Shown here piece after piece: positions 33,731 to 46,158 of a DNA stretch of 64,000 bases (its first letter is position 1; the number at the start of each line of letters is the position of its first letter). The notes under the pieces were generated by a model that worked only from the letters and a program-made list of their open reading frames with translations, was not told the DNA's origin and searched no databases. This DNA is from Capsaspora owczarzaki ATCC 30864 (Eukaryota; Opisthokonta; Filasterea): positions 1-64,000 of the forward strand of contig NW_011887295.1 of the NCBI RefSeq assembly GCF_000151315.2, given 5' to 3'. The position numbers were made by a program, and so were the translations under genes.

Positions 33731-35750
33731 TCACGCAACAACGGCACTGAGCGCCTGGGCAATCTCGTCGTTGATGGCAGCAGCAAGCTTGGCAGTGGCC
33801 TCGCTCGTAATGTGCAGATGGAAGACGAAGCGGACGGGGGCCGGGTGAGCGCCGTCCTCGTTGACAACAATGCCGTGGACGGATCGGAGGCGGGCGGCAA
33901 TCTTGTTCCAGCTGACTCCCTTCTTGCGCAGCTCAGGGTTGAGCAGCACAAAGACCATGTTGGTCTCCACCTTGTTGGTCACGGTCATGTGGCCAGCCTT
34001 CGTGATGAGCTCGGCAAACTGCTTGGCGTTGGCGTGATCGTCCGCCATGCGAGTCCACTGGTGCTCGATCGCGTATTGTCCGCCCGCAGCAAGCAATCCC
34101 GCCTGGCGCCAGCCTCCGCCGAACAGCTACAGAACAGAGACCCAAAAGGAGTCAAAAAGCGGGGGGGAGGGAGGAGAACGAGTGAAGAGAAAGGAGTTGG
34201 TCACAAAAACATAATTCGAGAGACAGGATGCAAAAAGCGACAAAGCCACCGACCTTGCGGAAGTGACGAGCGCGATGAATGAGCTCTCGGGAACCAACGA
34301 GGACAGAGCCGATCGGCGCACCGAGGCCCTTGGACAAGCAAAGCGAGACCGAGTCAAAATGGTCGCAGTACTGCTTCAGCGGAATGCCCGTGGCAATGCT
34401 TGCATTCCAGATGCGTGCGCCATCGAGATGCATCTTGATGCCGTGCTGCTTGGCATAGGTGCTGCGCAGAGTAGGGAAAGTTGGCAAGCGTTGGCTTTCT
34501 GGACTTGTTTGATCTTGAGCAACAAAAAACAGCAGCTTACCTGATGCGAACAATCTCGTCGTAAGGGAAGACGGCACCACCCAGCGTGTTTTCAATCTCA
34601 ATCAGCTTGGTGACGGCATGATGAACGTTGAATGTGAGCACTTGGGCCTCTACAGAGCAGAAAGCGTAGCAAACAAAAAGTTTAGAAACCAATGACAGGA
34701 CAGAGTCAAAAAGCAACAAATACAATCTCCTCGTACCAATCATCTCCAGAGTAATGTTGCCACCATTCGGCGGCTGAAGAGGAATGATGTGCGCTTGAGA
34801 GTGATACGCAACGCCGCCGCATTCGTAGCGGAAGATGTGCGCGCGAATGTCGCAAATGAGAGACTCGAGCGCGCCGATTTGCGATCGGATGGCGAGCTGC
34901 GCGAATAAGAAAGAAAAGAAAGGATGGCATCCATCCAAGCTAAGCGCCATTGTTGTAGATTCGCGACAAAACCAAAAATCCACTCACCTGGTTTGTCATG
35001 GTGCCGGTCGCGCAGAAAAGTGCAGCCTCCTTGCCGGTCAGTTGTGCAACAAATGCCTCGAGCTTGTGGATGGATGGATCTTCATCGTAGACGTCGTCGC
35101 CGACCGCGGCGTTGAGCATGGCCTGTGTGCAAGTCAAAGTGAGCATGCGTGACATTTCGTTTTTGTGAACCAAACCACCGCTCGTTTGGAGGTTTTTTGA
35201 GGGGTTGTTTTCTCCGTCCAGTATCATCATTCAATTCATTCAATGCTTGTTTCTTGGCTTGTTTTGTGCTTCTTGTTTCCTCAGTTTGGTCAGAAACAGA
35301 AACGACAAAAAGCGGGGAAATTCGGATGAACAATTTCAATCCTGTTGCTCGTTGCAGGATTTGCATTGAAAGTGAAGCTCAGCGAGAGGCGGGGGGTGGG
35401 GTGGGGGCTACCTGGAGCATGCCTGGGGTGGGCTTGGTGACAGTGTCCGAGCGCGTGTCGAATGCGACGGGAACAGCATCGGCGCTGGGAGCAGCGGTGG
35501 AGGCAGCGCCGTAGGATGACATGAGGCGTTGTTGGTGGCGGCGGCGGAGAATCGCAAGAAGGGGGGACGCAGGAGACGAGGCGGCGGCGGCAGGCACAAG
35601 CGAGAGGGACTGACGGCAGCAACTGGGCGCGAGAAGGAGCGGCGGCTGGCGGGGTTGGAGGGCGGCGGCGCGGCGGCAGGAAGGGGATGGAAGAGCGGAT
35701 GGAAGAGCGGACGGGAGCGAGCGGAGGAACCGAGCACTCGCACGCTGCAT
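33731..35750 (-). CDS. Threonine aldolase (PLP enzyme), possibly mitochondrial
   Basis: Six exons: 35750-35412, 35122-34988, 34896-34737, 34649-34541, 34461-34254 and 34126-33731, giving 448 residues. It splits L-threonine or L-allo-threonine to glycine and acetaldehyde. Family marks: [53 protein letters not shown], the Schiff-base Lys in [13 protein letters not shown], and [12 protein letters not shown]. About 85 residues precede the catalytic core: Arg/Ala/Pro/Leu-rich and almost free of acidic residues ([16 protein letters not shown]), as in a mitochondrial presequence. An internal Met (MSSYGAAS, about residue 77) could give a cytosolic form. Intron 5 has a slightly unusual donor, GTCGGT. 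Confidence 0.93.
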
Positions 35751-35807
35751 TGAGACTGCGCCGGCTGTATTTGGACAGGGTGATGATCGAGTGTGCCAAT
35801 GTGTCGA

Positions 35808-35822
35808 TATATAAAAATATGA
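35808..35822. promoter_or_regulatory. AT-rich TATA-like element upstream of threonine aldolase
   Basis: ATATATAAAAATAT is an AT-rich island in GC-rich flanks about 60-70 bases upstream of the threonine aldolase ATG. It reads TATATAAA on the plus strand and TTTTTATATAT on the minus strand, so orientation is ambiguous. It is a candidate only. Confidence 0.3.
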
Positions 35823-35875
35823 GCGATCTTGGGGGAGAAACATCGGCAAAACATCAATCTATTTGAAACACGCTT

Positions 35876-37923
35876 TTACAACAACCGAGACGTCGATCCG
35901 TACGATCCAAGCGCTCGCGTCTGCTTGAGCTCGCGCTGGCGTTGCCGCTCGGCAGCTACGTGGTGCGGATCGAGCTCTTGGATGCGACGGCCGTGCGCCA
36001 AAAGCATAAAAATCACGAGGCCGAGCACGTAGACGCCTGCCGCCAGGAAAAACACAACCTTCCACGCTCGTCGGCACGAGTCATTCTCTGGATAGCTATC
36101 CTGGCAGTCTCCAGCATCGAGCATGACACCTTACAGGACAAACAAACGGTCAAGGCATGGCAGTGAGCGTTTTCATGCCACTACACAACCCTCAGCACAC
36201 AAACATCCAACAACCAAACTCCAAAACAATTGTACCAGTCAGGGTCGGCGAAATGATGCCGGGAATGGTACCCGCAGTGTTGCTCAGGCCAATCATAACA
36301 CCCGCATAGTGAGGCGCAATGTCGAGCGGGTAGGACCCGTAGCCAGGCAGATTGCAGCCAGCAAAGCCGACGGCAATCACAATAAACGTCACGGCAGCGG
36401 CTTGGCTGTCCAGGTAGCCCATGGCGGCGAGGAAGATGGCAGGCACCACGGAGCCACAGGCCACCAAGGCATACCGCACACGAATGCGCTTGAATCCAAG
36501 GTTGCCGATGCAGTAGTCGGAAATGCGGCCCGCCACAATCGCAACGCCAAACATGGACAAGTACGGCAGCACTGCCAAAAAGCCTGCGCTCTCGAGATCA
36601 AATCCAATCACGTTGTGGATGTACTTTGGTAGGAAGGTGAGCAGGGTGTAGTAGCTCCCTGTGGTTTCACACAAAGAATTGAAATGTACAATCACATGTG
36701 AGAGACAAATTCTTCCAATCTTCAAACTTGAATACCCACACTTACAGTTCACGGTAAAGTTGGTAATGATGAGAGCCCACACGACGCGCTGAGAGATGAT
36801 CGTCTTCCATGGGATGTGCGCCCGGTCGTCTTCCGAAAGGTCGGGAGCGGCGTTGACAACGGCGGTTGCGCCAGACAGGCTGCGGCCGATGGTCGGTGGG
36901 TGCTCAAACTGCGCCGGATCCGGTTGATCGACCGCCGACAGGGGCGCTTCGGGACCGTGGTCGGGTTTGACGTGCGCAGCAATGTAGGCAAGCTCGGCGG
37001 GATCGATGGTTGGGTGCTGGTCGGGCGCACTGGAGACAAACTTAAACCACAAGAGATACCACAGGACGCCGATGCTCGCCATGATGTAAAAGGCGCCGCG
37101 CCAGCCCACGCCATTGATAATCACGGGTGTGAGGCCCATCGTGATGGCGGTGCCCAGCTGTGCGCCGCTCCAAACAATCGAGACGGAGCGCGACGACTCT
37201 TCCTGCGGCGTCCAGCGACCCATGAGATCGTGAATCGACGGGTAGGTGACGCCCTCTGCAATGCCCATCAGCACGCGAACGGCAATCAGCGGTGCAATTC
37301 CACCCGACGCCGCGACCGGGGTCAGGGCAGTCATCAGCGACGCAATCAGCGTTCCGATGCCGAGGACTTGCTTGGCGCCGTACTTTTTGGATAGATAGGC
37401 TCTGTGACGGAAAATAAGGCAAGTCAGAGATTTGTTCAGCTTCAGAAAATCGCCTAATTTGGACGGCGCGTCTGAGTTTTTCTGGGGTTTTTGTTGTTTG
37501 CGCTCTCTTCATCATCATCCGTTCATTCACCTTTGATCAAAACTCATTCAAACCTGTCACTTCCTTTTCAAACAAACAAACAAACAAAAAACAAAGGCTT
37601 ACCCGGCGAGCTGTGTTGTAATGTAGCCGTAAAAGAAGGAGGCGAGAATGAAGCCCTGCTCGGTCTCAGAGTAGTCGTACTGCTCCGGCTTGGCCATGGT
37701 GATGATGGCGACGCTCATGCAGACGCGCAGCACATACACCGTCCAAGTGCATGCTGTTGTGAGCGAGACCACCATGAAGCGCCGTGGGACGTACACCCGC
37801 GACGTCGCTGCTGCCGCTGCTGGCCGTGTCATGCGACTCGCCGTCGTGCGCAAGTGCGGCAGGCAGTTCGACGGGTCAATCCCGGTATCAGCATCATCCC
37901 CATGAGTGTATGACTGTGATTGT

Positions 37924-37958
<35 letters not shown>

Positions 37959-38012
37959 TTGTGCGTGGTCGTCGTCCGTCGATCGCACCGGTTGGTACTT
38001 GACGTGCTGCAT
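35876..38012 (-). CDS. SLC17-like major facilitator transporter
   Basis: Four exons: 38012-37603, 37401-36746, 36658-36236 and 36129-35876, giving 580 residues and about 12 membrane helices. SLC17 members carry organic anions (phosphate, sialate, glutamate, nucleotides) by proton or sodium coupling or membrane potential. Family signatures: YVLRVCMSVAIITMA, the TEQGFILASFFYGYITTQLA helix, VLMGIAEGVTYPSIHDLMGR (substrate-pathway EG motif) and the WSYYTLLTFLPKYIHN helix rebuilt across intron 2. The N-terminus has an uninterrupted Ala run (about 12) encoded by the CAG/GCA repeat at 37924-37958. The large central loop (about 60 residues with DQHPTIDPAEL) is in the usual place between helices 6 and 7. 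The substrate is unknown. Confidence 0.87.
37924..37958 (-). repeat. Coding trinucleotide repeat (poly-Ala in the SLC17-like gene)
   Basis: An uninterrupted GCA/CAG run in exon 1; in the gene's frame it encodes Ala. It is a likely site of length variation between strains. Confidence 0.8.
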
Positions 38013-38426
38013 TTGTCAGAGTGCGGTGCGGGGCGAAAAAACAAAAAACAAAACACCACGCTACAAAACACAAGCACAATACAAGGACTGAAGAAAGGAG
38101 TAGTAAATGAAGTGGATTTGGATTTGGAGTGGAGATGGCTGAGGTAGGAACGGATTGCATCAACCAAGAGAGGTTGATCTGCTCGTTTCAGAAATCCAAG
38201 GTAAACGGTCAGCTGTTCACGCTTTCCCCCTCGTTGCCAATGTGTGACCTCTGAGTCGCGAGTCGGATGGACAAGATCTCAGTCCACAATACAGCTTGGA
38301 AGTGGATGGTCGTCTCTTGCACCAAAATTGACAAGATTGACTTGACTCAAAATCACAGAAATGGGTGTAATGAAGAGGGGCTTTGTACACAAAAATAAAA
38401 ACCACAGTGCAAGCGCAAGCAACGCC

Positions 38427-39424
38427 TTAGAACATCTTGGAGACGAAAAGACCAAGCATCGAAGTCGCCAGCAAGGCAAACAGAGTGGGGACTTGGAGAA
38501 GACCGGCGGCGTTCGTGACCACAAAATGCAGGCTGTTGACAGTGTGGCAATGGTTGAACTGGCCAATGTAGTTGGTCTCGCACGACGAGCAGTTGGCTAC
38601 AAACGGCAGGAAGGCGAATACACCAAGCAGACACGATCGAGCAAGATCGAGGTGTGAGAGCAAACAGCAAACAATCAGGTCAGTAAGCAAAACCATGACA
38701 TTTGGATAACTCTCCCCATACCACCACCCCACACCACCACCCCATACCACCACCTCAAAGTCTCCAACACAACCGCATTGTCGGCTTTACAGTTGCAGCC
38801 CATCATCAGGGCAATTTGGGCGTCGTCGTCGACAATCTCGACATTCGTGAGGCCATAGCGTTTGCCCGACGCAGCCACGCAGGTGAAGAGCTGGTTGGAC
38901 TGGATGTTGACAAAGGTCGTGGGGTCTTCGCAGTGCGAGTCGCTGAAGAACTGGATCTGGCGGGTCGGGGCGGACGCGGTGGGCGGCGGGACGACATAGA
39001 CCTTGACGCTCGCCGTGTCGGCCGAGGCAAAGTTGGTGCTTGAGCAATACTCGCTGAATTCAGCGCCGCTGATATTGGTGGTGCAGTCGCCGGCGTTGCA
39101 GCCGCTCGGGCAGCCCGCGAGCAACTGGAACTGGCGATACGTGCCCGTGCCAGAGTCGAGCGCGGCGATGAGCGTCCAGTAGTCCGACTCGGTGGCGCCC
39201 GGGTAGCACGTGCTGGACGTGACAATCATGGGCGTCGTGTCGTTGGCGCCGAGCGTCGAGCAGTCCGTGGAGCCCGGGTAGAAGGCGACGAGCAGCTTTG
39301 GGTTGACCACCGCCTGGACTGAGCAGACCGCAAAGCAGGCGGTTGCGAGCGCGAGCACTGCCGCCCCACGGCCGACCCTGGCGACGACGCAGGATGATGA
39401 TGACGATGATGAAGAGCGATGCAT
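38427..39424 (-). CDS. Cysteine-rich secreted or GPI-anchored surface protein, family unknown
   Basis: Two exons, 39424-38791 and 38596-38427, give 267 residues. A Ser-run start (MHRSSSSSSSSCVVARVG) leads into a signal peptide (AAVLALATACFAVCSVQA). The mature part has about 18 cysteines, N-glycosylation sites (GANDTT, TTNISG) and two loosely similar halves: the FYPGSTDCSTLGAND / STCYPGATESDYW part and the IQFFSDSHCEDPTTF / NCSSCETNYIG part. It ends in a hydrophobic tail (QVPTLFALLATSMLGLFVS) without a charged cytoplasmic end, which suits a GPI signal. The intron junction (AACT|GTAAAG to TAG|CCAAC) was chosen because it keeps the Cys-rich frame. The intron holds a CCACCACCCCAYA tandem repeat. 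I do not recognise the family. Confidence 0.7.
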
Positions 39425-40348
39425 GGCAAGTGACGAACGGACGATGGCAGGCAGGTCAAATAAAGAAAGAGTGACAAGCTGAAGTTTTGCCATTTCAGGA
39501 AGGTCGCTGAATTCTTCGATCGCTGGTCTTTTTCTCGTTTTTGCCTTGTTGATTTGTGTTGCTTGCGTTGAACGAAAGATCTGCAAGCAAACCAAGTCAG
39601 ATGCATGATATTGAGAAAGGAGACGAAGTGCGCGGTTTTCGTGGTTGGATCAAATGTGGAGGAATGTGGCGAGCAAAACACACACATGTGCGCGTTTGTG
39701 ACGTGGCTCGTGTCCGCACGCTGCATCCCGGCCACTGGTCTGTGAACAAACCGGCATTCGATTTGATCAGTGTGGTGGTTTTGAGCTGTTGTTGCGACTT
39801 TGAGGAAGTGTGGGAAAGCAGCGGAACATGTGAAAAGCTGTCCGAAATTGTAAAGTGTCAACTTGACTGCTCCAGATGCACGCCATCCAGGCCTCCGCTC
39901 GCCGCCAGAGTGTTTAAGATTACTTGAATGGATGAGATATTGATATGTTTTGAGGTTTGGGCGAGATTTTCGACTCGCGACACGTACGATTGCAATTTTG
40001 CTTGCCTCTTCAAATCCACACCTCCATCAACATCAAGTCTGGTCAAAATGTAGCAACCCGCCCCAAAACCAATGACACTTATAAAACTAGTAGCCAACAA
40101 TGTCGCCCACCATCTGAAGCAACTTGACATTGATGGCACGAGTCCTTGCCATCCAAATCTCTTGCTCGCGCGCGCACCATTTTTATTCCTGGTGTCTCTT
40201 GCAACCGTGCACTCCCTGTCGCCTTCCCCACATTGCAAATCAATCGACATTAATATTTACCATCCATCTGAGGCGCTGCCATTCGCGATACTCGGTGTGT
40301 AAGACGCTCAGTCCTTGTTCCAAGCCCGCACTTTTGGTTTGCTGCAAA
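39425..40348. promoter_or_regulatory. Divergent intergenic region upstream of the hydrolase-kinase fusion
   Basis: About 920 bases between divergent starts. Open frames here are short and unconserved on both strands. It must hold both promoters. No repeats of note. Confidence 0.4.
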
Positions 40349-41271
40349 ATGGGCAACGTTGGCTCCTCACACGGCTCGAGTGGGGCGCGCACCCAGCCTC
40401 AGCCTCAGCCTCAGCAACCACAACAGCAAGCACAACCTCAGCAACTGCAACAACAGCAGGCGGCATCACCACCACCACCACAACAACAACAACAACAACA
40501 ACAACAACTGCCTCCTGTTACTCAATCTCCAGCAGGAGCAGAGGCGGAAGTCACCTCCGATTTCGACGTTGTGCGGCAGTCGCTGGCTGAGCCCGCGCTC
40601 CTGATCGGCGACGACTTGTCGCAGCTCCCCGGTGGCGATGCGGCGATGGCAGCTGCAGGCGGTGCGAGTGCGCCGAGCTGGCTGCGGCAAATGACGATCG
40701 CGTTCGTCTCTGGCTCCCCGAGCACCTGCACCAGCCCCAGCTCAACCCCTCCGTCGTCGGCGATGGCGTCGTCGGGCCCGTCCACCGTGTCCTTTGCAGC
40801 CACCGTCACCGAGCACTCTCCCACCCTGCTGCTGGGCGCCGCCAACCGCCCGCTGTCGACCGTCTCCACATCGTCATCGTCCTCTGGCGGCTCTTCCCAC
40901 GACGACGGCAATCCGAGCACGGCGGCGGGCCGCGAGAGCTTCCACAGCGCGCAGACGACCATCAGCACTTTCAGCAGCAGCAGCAGCAGCAGCGGCAACA
41001 GCAACACCAGCAGCAGCACCGCCACAGGGGGCAGCAGTCACAGTGATGAAAGTGGCGCGACGACGGCGACCGCGACGCTGTCCTCCGCTCACACCTCCGC
41101 CGGGTCGCTCCATCACGCTCACCCTCACGCTCACCACCGCGCCGGGGCCCGCAAGTCAGCACACGAGCAACGCGTCTTCCCGCCGTCCGGCACGTTCATC
41201 CACATGGTCCGCGATGCCCCGTTCAGCATCCACGCCAGAGTACGTTCGTTTGCGTTTCTTGGAGCAACACG

Positions 41272-41303
<32 letters not shown>

Positions 41304-44300
41304 GCCGCAATTTCGCCATTTTCTTCCCATTCGAAAGTGCTTGAAACAAGTGCTGATGCAGGGCAGCCATCACAAAGCGCACACAATCTAAAAAAACTCA
41401 CAAACTCACGGGATCCATGCTTGTGGAGAGAGTGGAGAGAGGGGGGGGGTTTCCAGCAACAAAGTCGGAGAGATGCCGATCTTGAACACGTCACCGTCCT
41501 CACAATCTTCCCCCCCCCTCTTTGCTCTTGCTCTTCTTGTCTCGGCTTCTTGGATGTGCCCGTCCGTTCGTTCGTTTTTGGGATTGTTTTGGAATGTGAT
41601 TTCACCGAGGCACGAGAAGGTCTTTTGGAAGATCAAGGAGGCGATTATGTGCAAAAAACAAACAAAACAAAAGAATCTGAGAAACTTGTCAACTCTGCAT
41701 GTTCTGATATGTTCTGATGCGAGGTGATGCTTGCCTCCTCGTTCTCGATGCTCCTGCTCACCACTTTTCCTTCCTCACCTTTCGTGCCCTCACAGTCAAC
41801 GGAACCCATCCCAGACGACATCTTCCAGTACTACTCGCTGCACGATCACGGCCGAACACGAAGCAACCTGCTGCCGGGCCAGATCGTGCCCGACTTTGAC
41901 GAGCTGCTCAGGACACCGACTGTTCACCTGCGCTCGCTTGGAGCCGGCTTCCGACGCGAAGACGACAAGTCCATTGTTTGCCGCTTGCCCACGCTGCCTC
42001 CCTGGCCGCAGTCGGTGACCAGCTTCCTGTTCCTGCTCAACCACGAGGGCAGAGTGATGCTGCGCGTTCCGATCAACGGACTTGTGACGTCTCTCGAAGT
42101 GGATGCCCGCCTCGCTCTGACCACGGACGAGCGCGCGAATCGCTTGGACTCGCTGTCCAGCTACTCGCAAGTCACCAAGATCTTTGTCAACGCCAAGCCG
42201 CACATTAACGTTACCGCAGCGTCATCGTCGGCTGCGTCCGCCCTGCAAACCACCGTCACCCCTCCCACCCCGACTCCGGCTGCTGCTTCTGCTGGTGCGG
42301 CTGCCGTTGCGCCGCGCGTCGGCGAGCTCAAAGCGGAGGTTCGGCCGGGTCTGCGCAAGTCCCCGTCCGCCTTCTCCGAGGACTTTAACTTTGAGGAATT
42401 CTACTCGCCCTTGACTGACAACGAAGTGTACGGCGAGTTTACCCTGCGCGCCATCCGTCGCCCCGTCACGTACATTGATGCCACGGATGGCGTTCATCTG
42501 GCCTTCCGCCCATTCCTGCCCGAGCCCGGCATGCCAACGCCCGCGGCTCACGTCATCACCCTGCACCACTACGGATTTGACGGGTTTGTCTTGAACTTTT
42601 TGTGCGAAAAACTCGTGGAAGACTCCAACATTGCCTGCTACAATCTCGATTTGCGCGGCCACGGCCGTTCTGGCGGCGAGTTTGGCGACGTGTCGAGCAC
42701 GGAGCAGCTTTTTGCAGACATTCGCACGATGGTGCGCTTTGTCAAGTGGAATCGTGCGACTCCTGCGCCAGTCATCTTGCTCGCCTTTGCTGGCGCGGGC
42801 GGCTTGCTCGCCAACTATTCCCTCTGGGAAGACAAGGAGGCTGTTGATGGCTATGTCTTTGCCGCAACCAACTTTGGGTGAGTTTTTTTTTTCTTGATTT
42901 GTGTGTTGTTCTTTGGTTCATTTTGCTGGTTTTTTTTCTGTATTTCCCTGACTCATCTCCTTCCTCCTGCTTCAATTCAACGCGCCACAGCACCTACAAG
43001 AAGATTATGCGAGATGGCAAAATTCTCACCCTCTCCAAGCGCTTTGGCGTGAAAGTGGATCGTAGCAAAATGGCCATTCACAAGCTCTCGCGCGGTCTCG
43101 TCATGAAGCATTCCACTGCCGTCGAGGTACGGTTGTGCTGCAGGGTTGTTTTGTTGCTTAGATGTGCTCGCAAACAGCTGATTCATTCCGAGTGCCCTCT
43201 TTAGATTGATACAACCCATCGCCCTTTCGCAACCCACGCGAATCTGGGCAACATGCCGACGGGCGTGATCAAATTCACCACTGAATTTATTCAGGCTTTC
43301 AACTGCGACAAGCCCAAGCGCGCCTTCAAGCGCATCCAGCAGCCGATTGCAATTTTCGCTGCAGAGCAAGACGAAATTTTGGATGCGGTTCGTACTTCTA
43401 TGCCGCCTTGAATTTTACAGGCTCTTGCTTGTCCACCCACCTCCCTTTTTGGTTGCTCACTTGTTTATTTTTATTTGCTTGTTCGTTTTGACAACCAATG
43501 CAGCAAAAAGTCGTCAACCTGGGCGCCGTCTGTCCCAATACGCGAAAGCTGCTCTGTGTCGTGCCGAACGTCACCCATTTGGGGCTCTTGGCGGTGGTCC
43601 ACAGCTACATTGGTGAATGGATTATCAAAACATACGCGCAGTCAGGCACCACCAACGACGACGAGTTTGCCTTTGTGCAAGACCACCAGCAGGACGACGA
43701 GTTTGAAGAGCTGTCGGCCGATCGCCTCAATGTTCCCCGCATGTCGTCTGGAGAATCGCTGAGCGGCCGATCGTCGCCCGGGCCGCAGCCCGTTGTGGCT
43801 GGCGTCTCTCCTTCGTCAAGTGCGCACAACCTGCGCGATTTTGCCGCACCGCTGCCTGCGGCCGGCTCGCCGACGCTGACCGCAAACCCCAACAGCAACC
43901 TCTCACCAGATCAGATCTATGGGTACTCTCACGTCAAGGACGTCATTGACGCCATTCCCGGCGTGCCGCACGTTCCAGTCAAGTACATTGAAGGTCGCGG
44001 CGGCGTGCGACTTGCCTACTACGAGTTCCTTCCACCCAACACGGGCTCCACTCCCTCCACCCCGTCGCTCTCTGCGACAAATGAGGGCTCATGGATGGGC
44101 TTGGGCGCGCGCAATGTCGTTGGTCAGATTGTCATGGTCATGGGCAAGCCCTGGCTGCAGGTGCTCGCGCATCAGCTTGCCAGCAGGCACAACATTGCTT
44201 GCTACATTCTCGACGTTCGAGGTATCGGAAATGCGGGTGGCAAACGCGGTGACCCCGAGAGCAAGGAGCACGTCTGGAGCGATGTTCGAACCATGCTGCG

Positions 44301-46158
44301 CTACGTCAAGAACAAGGACCACTCTGTGCCGTGCTTTTTGCTCGGCTGGCAGCGACACGGCTCGCTCGTGCTCAACTACAACCAGTGGAAGGACAAGGAG
44401 ACGCCCGACGCGCTCATCTTTGTCGCTTCCGGCTTCAACCTGTCGTCCGGGCTCTTCCGTGAAGGAGCTGTCGATACCCTCAAGGGCGACGTCAACTACT
44501 TGGACTTGGTGTTGTCGCGCATCTCTGGCGGCCTCTTCCGCTCGCACGGCAAGACCTGGCGGATGCGCAAGGCGACAGCCGAATTGCTCAAAGACACGTT
44601 CGATCCGACGCTCGTGACCAGTGTCAGCGCCGCATTCATGGGCGCTTACAACATTGAAAGCATCGGCGACGCGATCGGCAGCATTGATCGACCGTTCTGC
44701 TACATTGTCGGAGCCGACGACCAGGTCTTGGCTGCCGACAAGATCACCGAGCTCATGTCGAACGCGGCCGACAAGGTGCACTCATCGCGGCGCTTCATCA
44801 AGGCCATCCCAGACTCCAACCACGTCAACGTACTCGTCAAGTGCAGCCAGGACATTGCCACCTTTGTCAGCTCCATCTCTGAGACTCTGTCGGTGCCAAC
44901 CAAGCCGCCGGCCATCATCAACCCGACGTTGGTCGACTTTGAGGTCTTCCGCGTGATTGGTCGCGGCGCGTTTGCCGAGGTGCTCTTGTCTCGGCACATT
45001 CCCTCCAACACCTTCTATGCCATCAAAGCCATGTCAAAGCACAAGCTCCTCAAGCTCGGCCACGTCGAGCACGTCCGTGAGGAGAAGGCCGTGCTGGAGA
45101 AAATCAACCATCCCTTCCTCGTCAACATGGTTGCGACGCTCCAGGATTCCGACCGCATCTTTATGGTCTTGGAGTATGCCATTGGTGGCGAGCTATTTAC
45201 GCTGCTCAAGCTCTCGCATCGCTTCTCGCAGCCCATGGCCACGTTCTACATTGCAGAGATTGTGCTTGCGCTTGGCTACCTGCACTCGTTGGACATTGTC
45301 TACCGCGATCTGAAGCCCGAGAATGTCTTGCTCGACGGTCGTGGGCACATCAAGCTTGCGGACATGGGCTTTGCGCGGACGCTTCGCAAGGGCGAGCGTC
45401 GCATGTCCTTCATTGGTACTCCTCAGTATCTTGCGCCAGAGATTGTGAGTTGGACTGCTGTGCTGTTTTGAGTTGCATGTTTGGTTTGAATCTTTTTTTT
45501 TTTTTTTTTTTTTTTTTGAGAGGAGGGGGGAGGGGCAATCGTTTGACTTCTCTTTCTCGACTTGTAGATTCAAGGTTTTGGTCATGACATGTCTGTCGAT
45601 TGGTGGACGCTGGGTGTCTTTGCGTTTGAGCTCGTGACTGGTGAGAAGCGTGATTTCGTTCAGTGTTGTTGTTGTTGTTGTTGTCGTTGTTTTTCGTTTT
45701 TCATGCCTTCCCCTCCTCTCTCCTCTCAAATTTGACACTCATTTTGCTTTTGAAATGTTTGCCCGCTCCTTGCTTCTTCTCTCGTCTCAGGACACGTCCC
45801 GTTCAAACGCCGAACAGTGAACGAGCTCTACAACCTCATTCTCCACTCGAATGTCGTCTACCCGCAGGACATGCAGACCAAGTGCCCCGAGGTTGTCTCT
45901 CTCTGCAAAGCGCTGCTGACCTTGAGTCCTCAGCGTCGACTGGGCAGCAAGGGCGTCCAAGAAATTCAGGCCCACCCGTTGTTTAAGGCGTACAGCTGGG
46001 AGCAGCTCGAGCGCTGCCGTGTGCCGCCGCCGTTCGTGCCGTCCTACAACTCTCCCGGAGACACTGGCAACTTTATCAACTACAGTGCGCTGGCGAGCGA
46101 GGACGACAGCGAGGGTGGTTTGACGGGCACAGACAATGATTTGTTTGTCGGCTTTTAA
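40349..46158 (+). CDS. Novel fusion: tandem pseudo alpha/beta-hydrolases plus AGC protein kinase
   Basis: Seven exons: 40349-41239, 41796-42877, 42991-43126, 43205-43387, 43504-45444, 45568-45640 and 45791-46158, giving 1557 residues. N-terminus MGNVGSSHG fits N-myristoylation (Gly2, Ser6). A Gln/Pro/Ser/His-rich disordered region follows to about residue 300, then a beta-rich segment. Fold 1 (about 510-800): LDLRGHGRSGGEFGD, elbow LLAFAGAGGLLANY, acid Asp in AAEQDEILD, His in VPNVTHLG. Fold 2 (about 920-1225): LDVRGIGNAGGKRGD, elbow LLGWQRHGSLVLNY, GADDQVLAAD, His in PDSNHVNVL. Both elbows lack the Ser of GxSxG. Kinase (about 1243-1557): VIGRGAFAEV, YAIKAM, YRDLKPEN, DMG in place of DFG, LAPEI, and a PKA-like tail (PPFVPSYNSPGDTGNFINY). 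Exon 5 encodes the end of fold 1, all of fold 2 and the kinase N-lobe without a break. I know of no described protein with this layout. It is probably a membrane-tethered kinase with lipid-sensing or scaffolding folds; that role is inference. Confidence 0.9.

Noticed and set aside
40349-46158. Two adjacent genes (hydrolase, then kinase) mis-joined
   Set aside because: Exon 43504-45444 runs through hydrolase fold 2 into the kinase without stop or splice signals, and all seven exons sum to a multiple of three.
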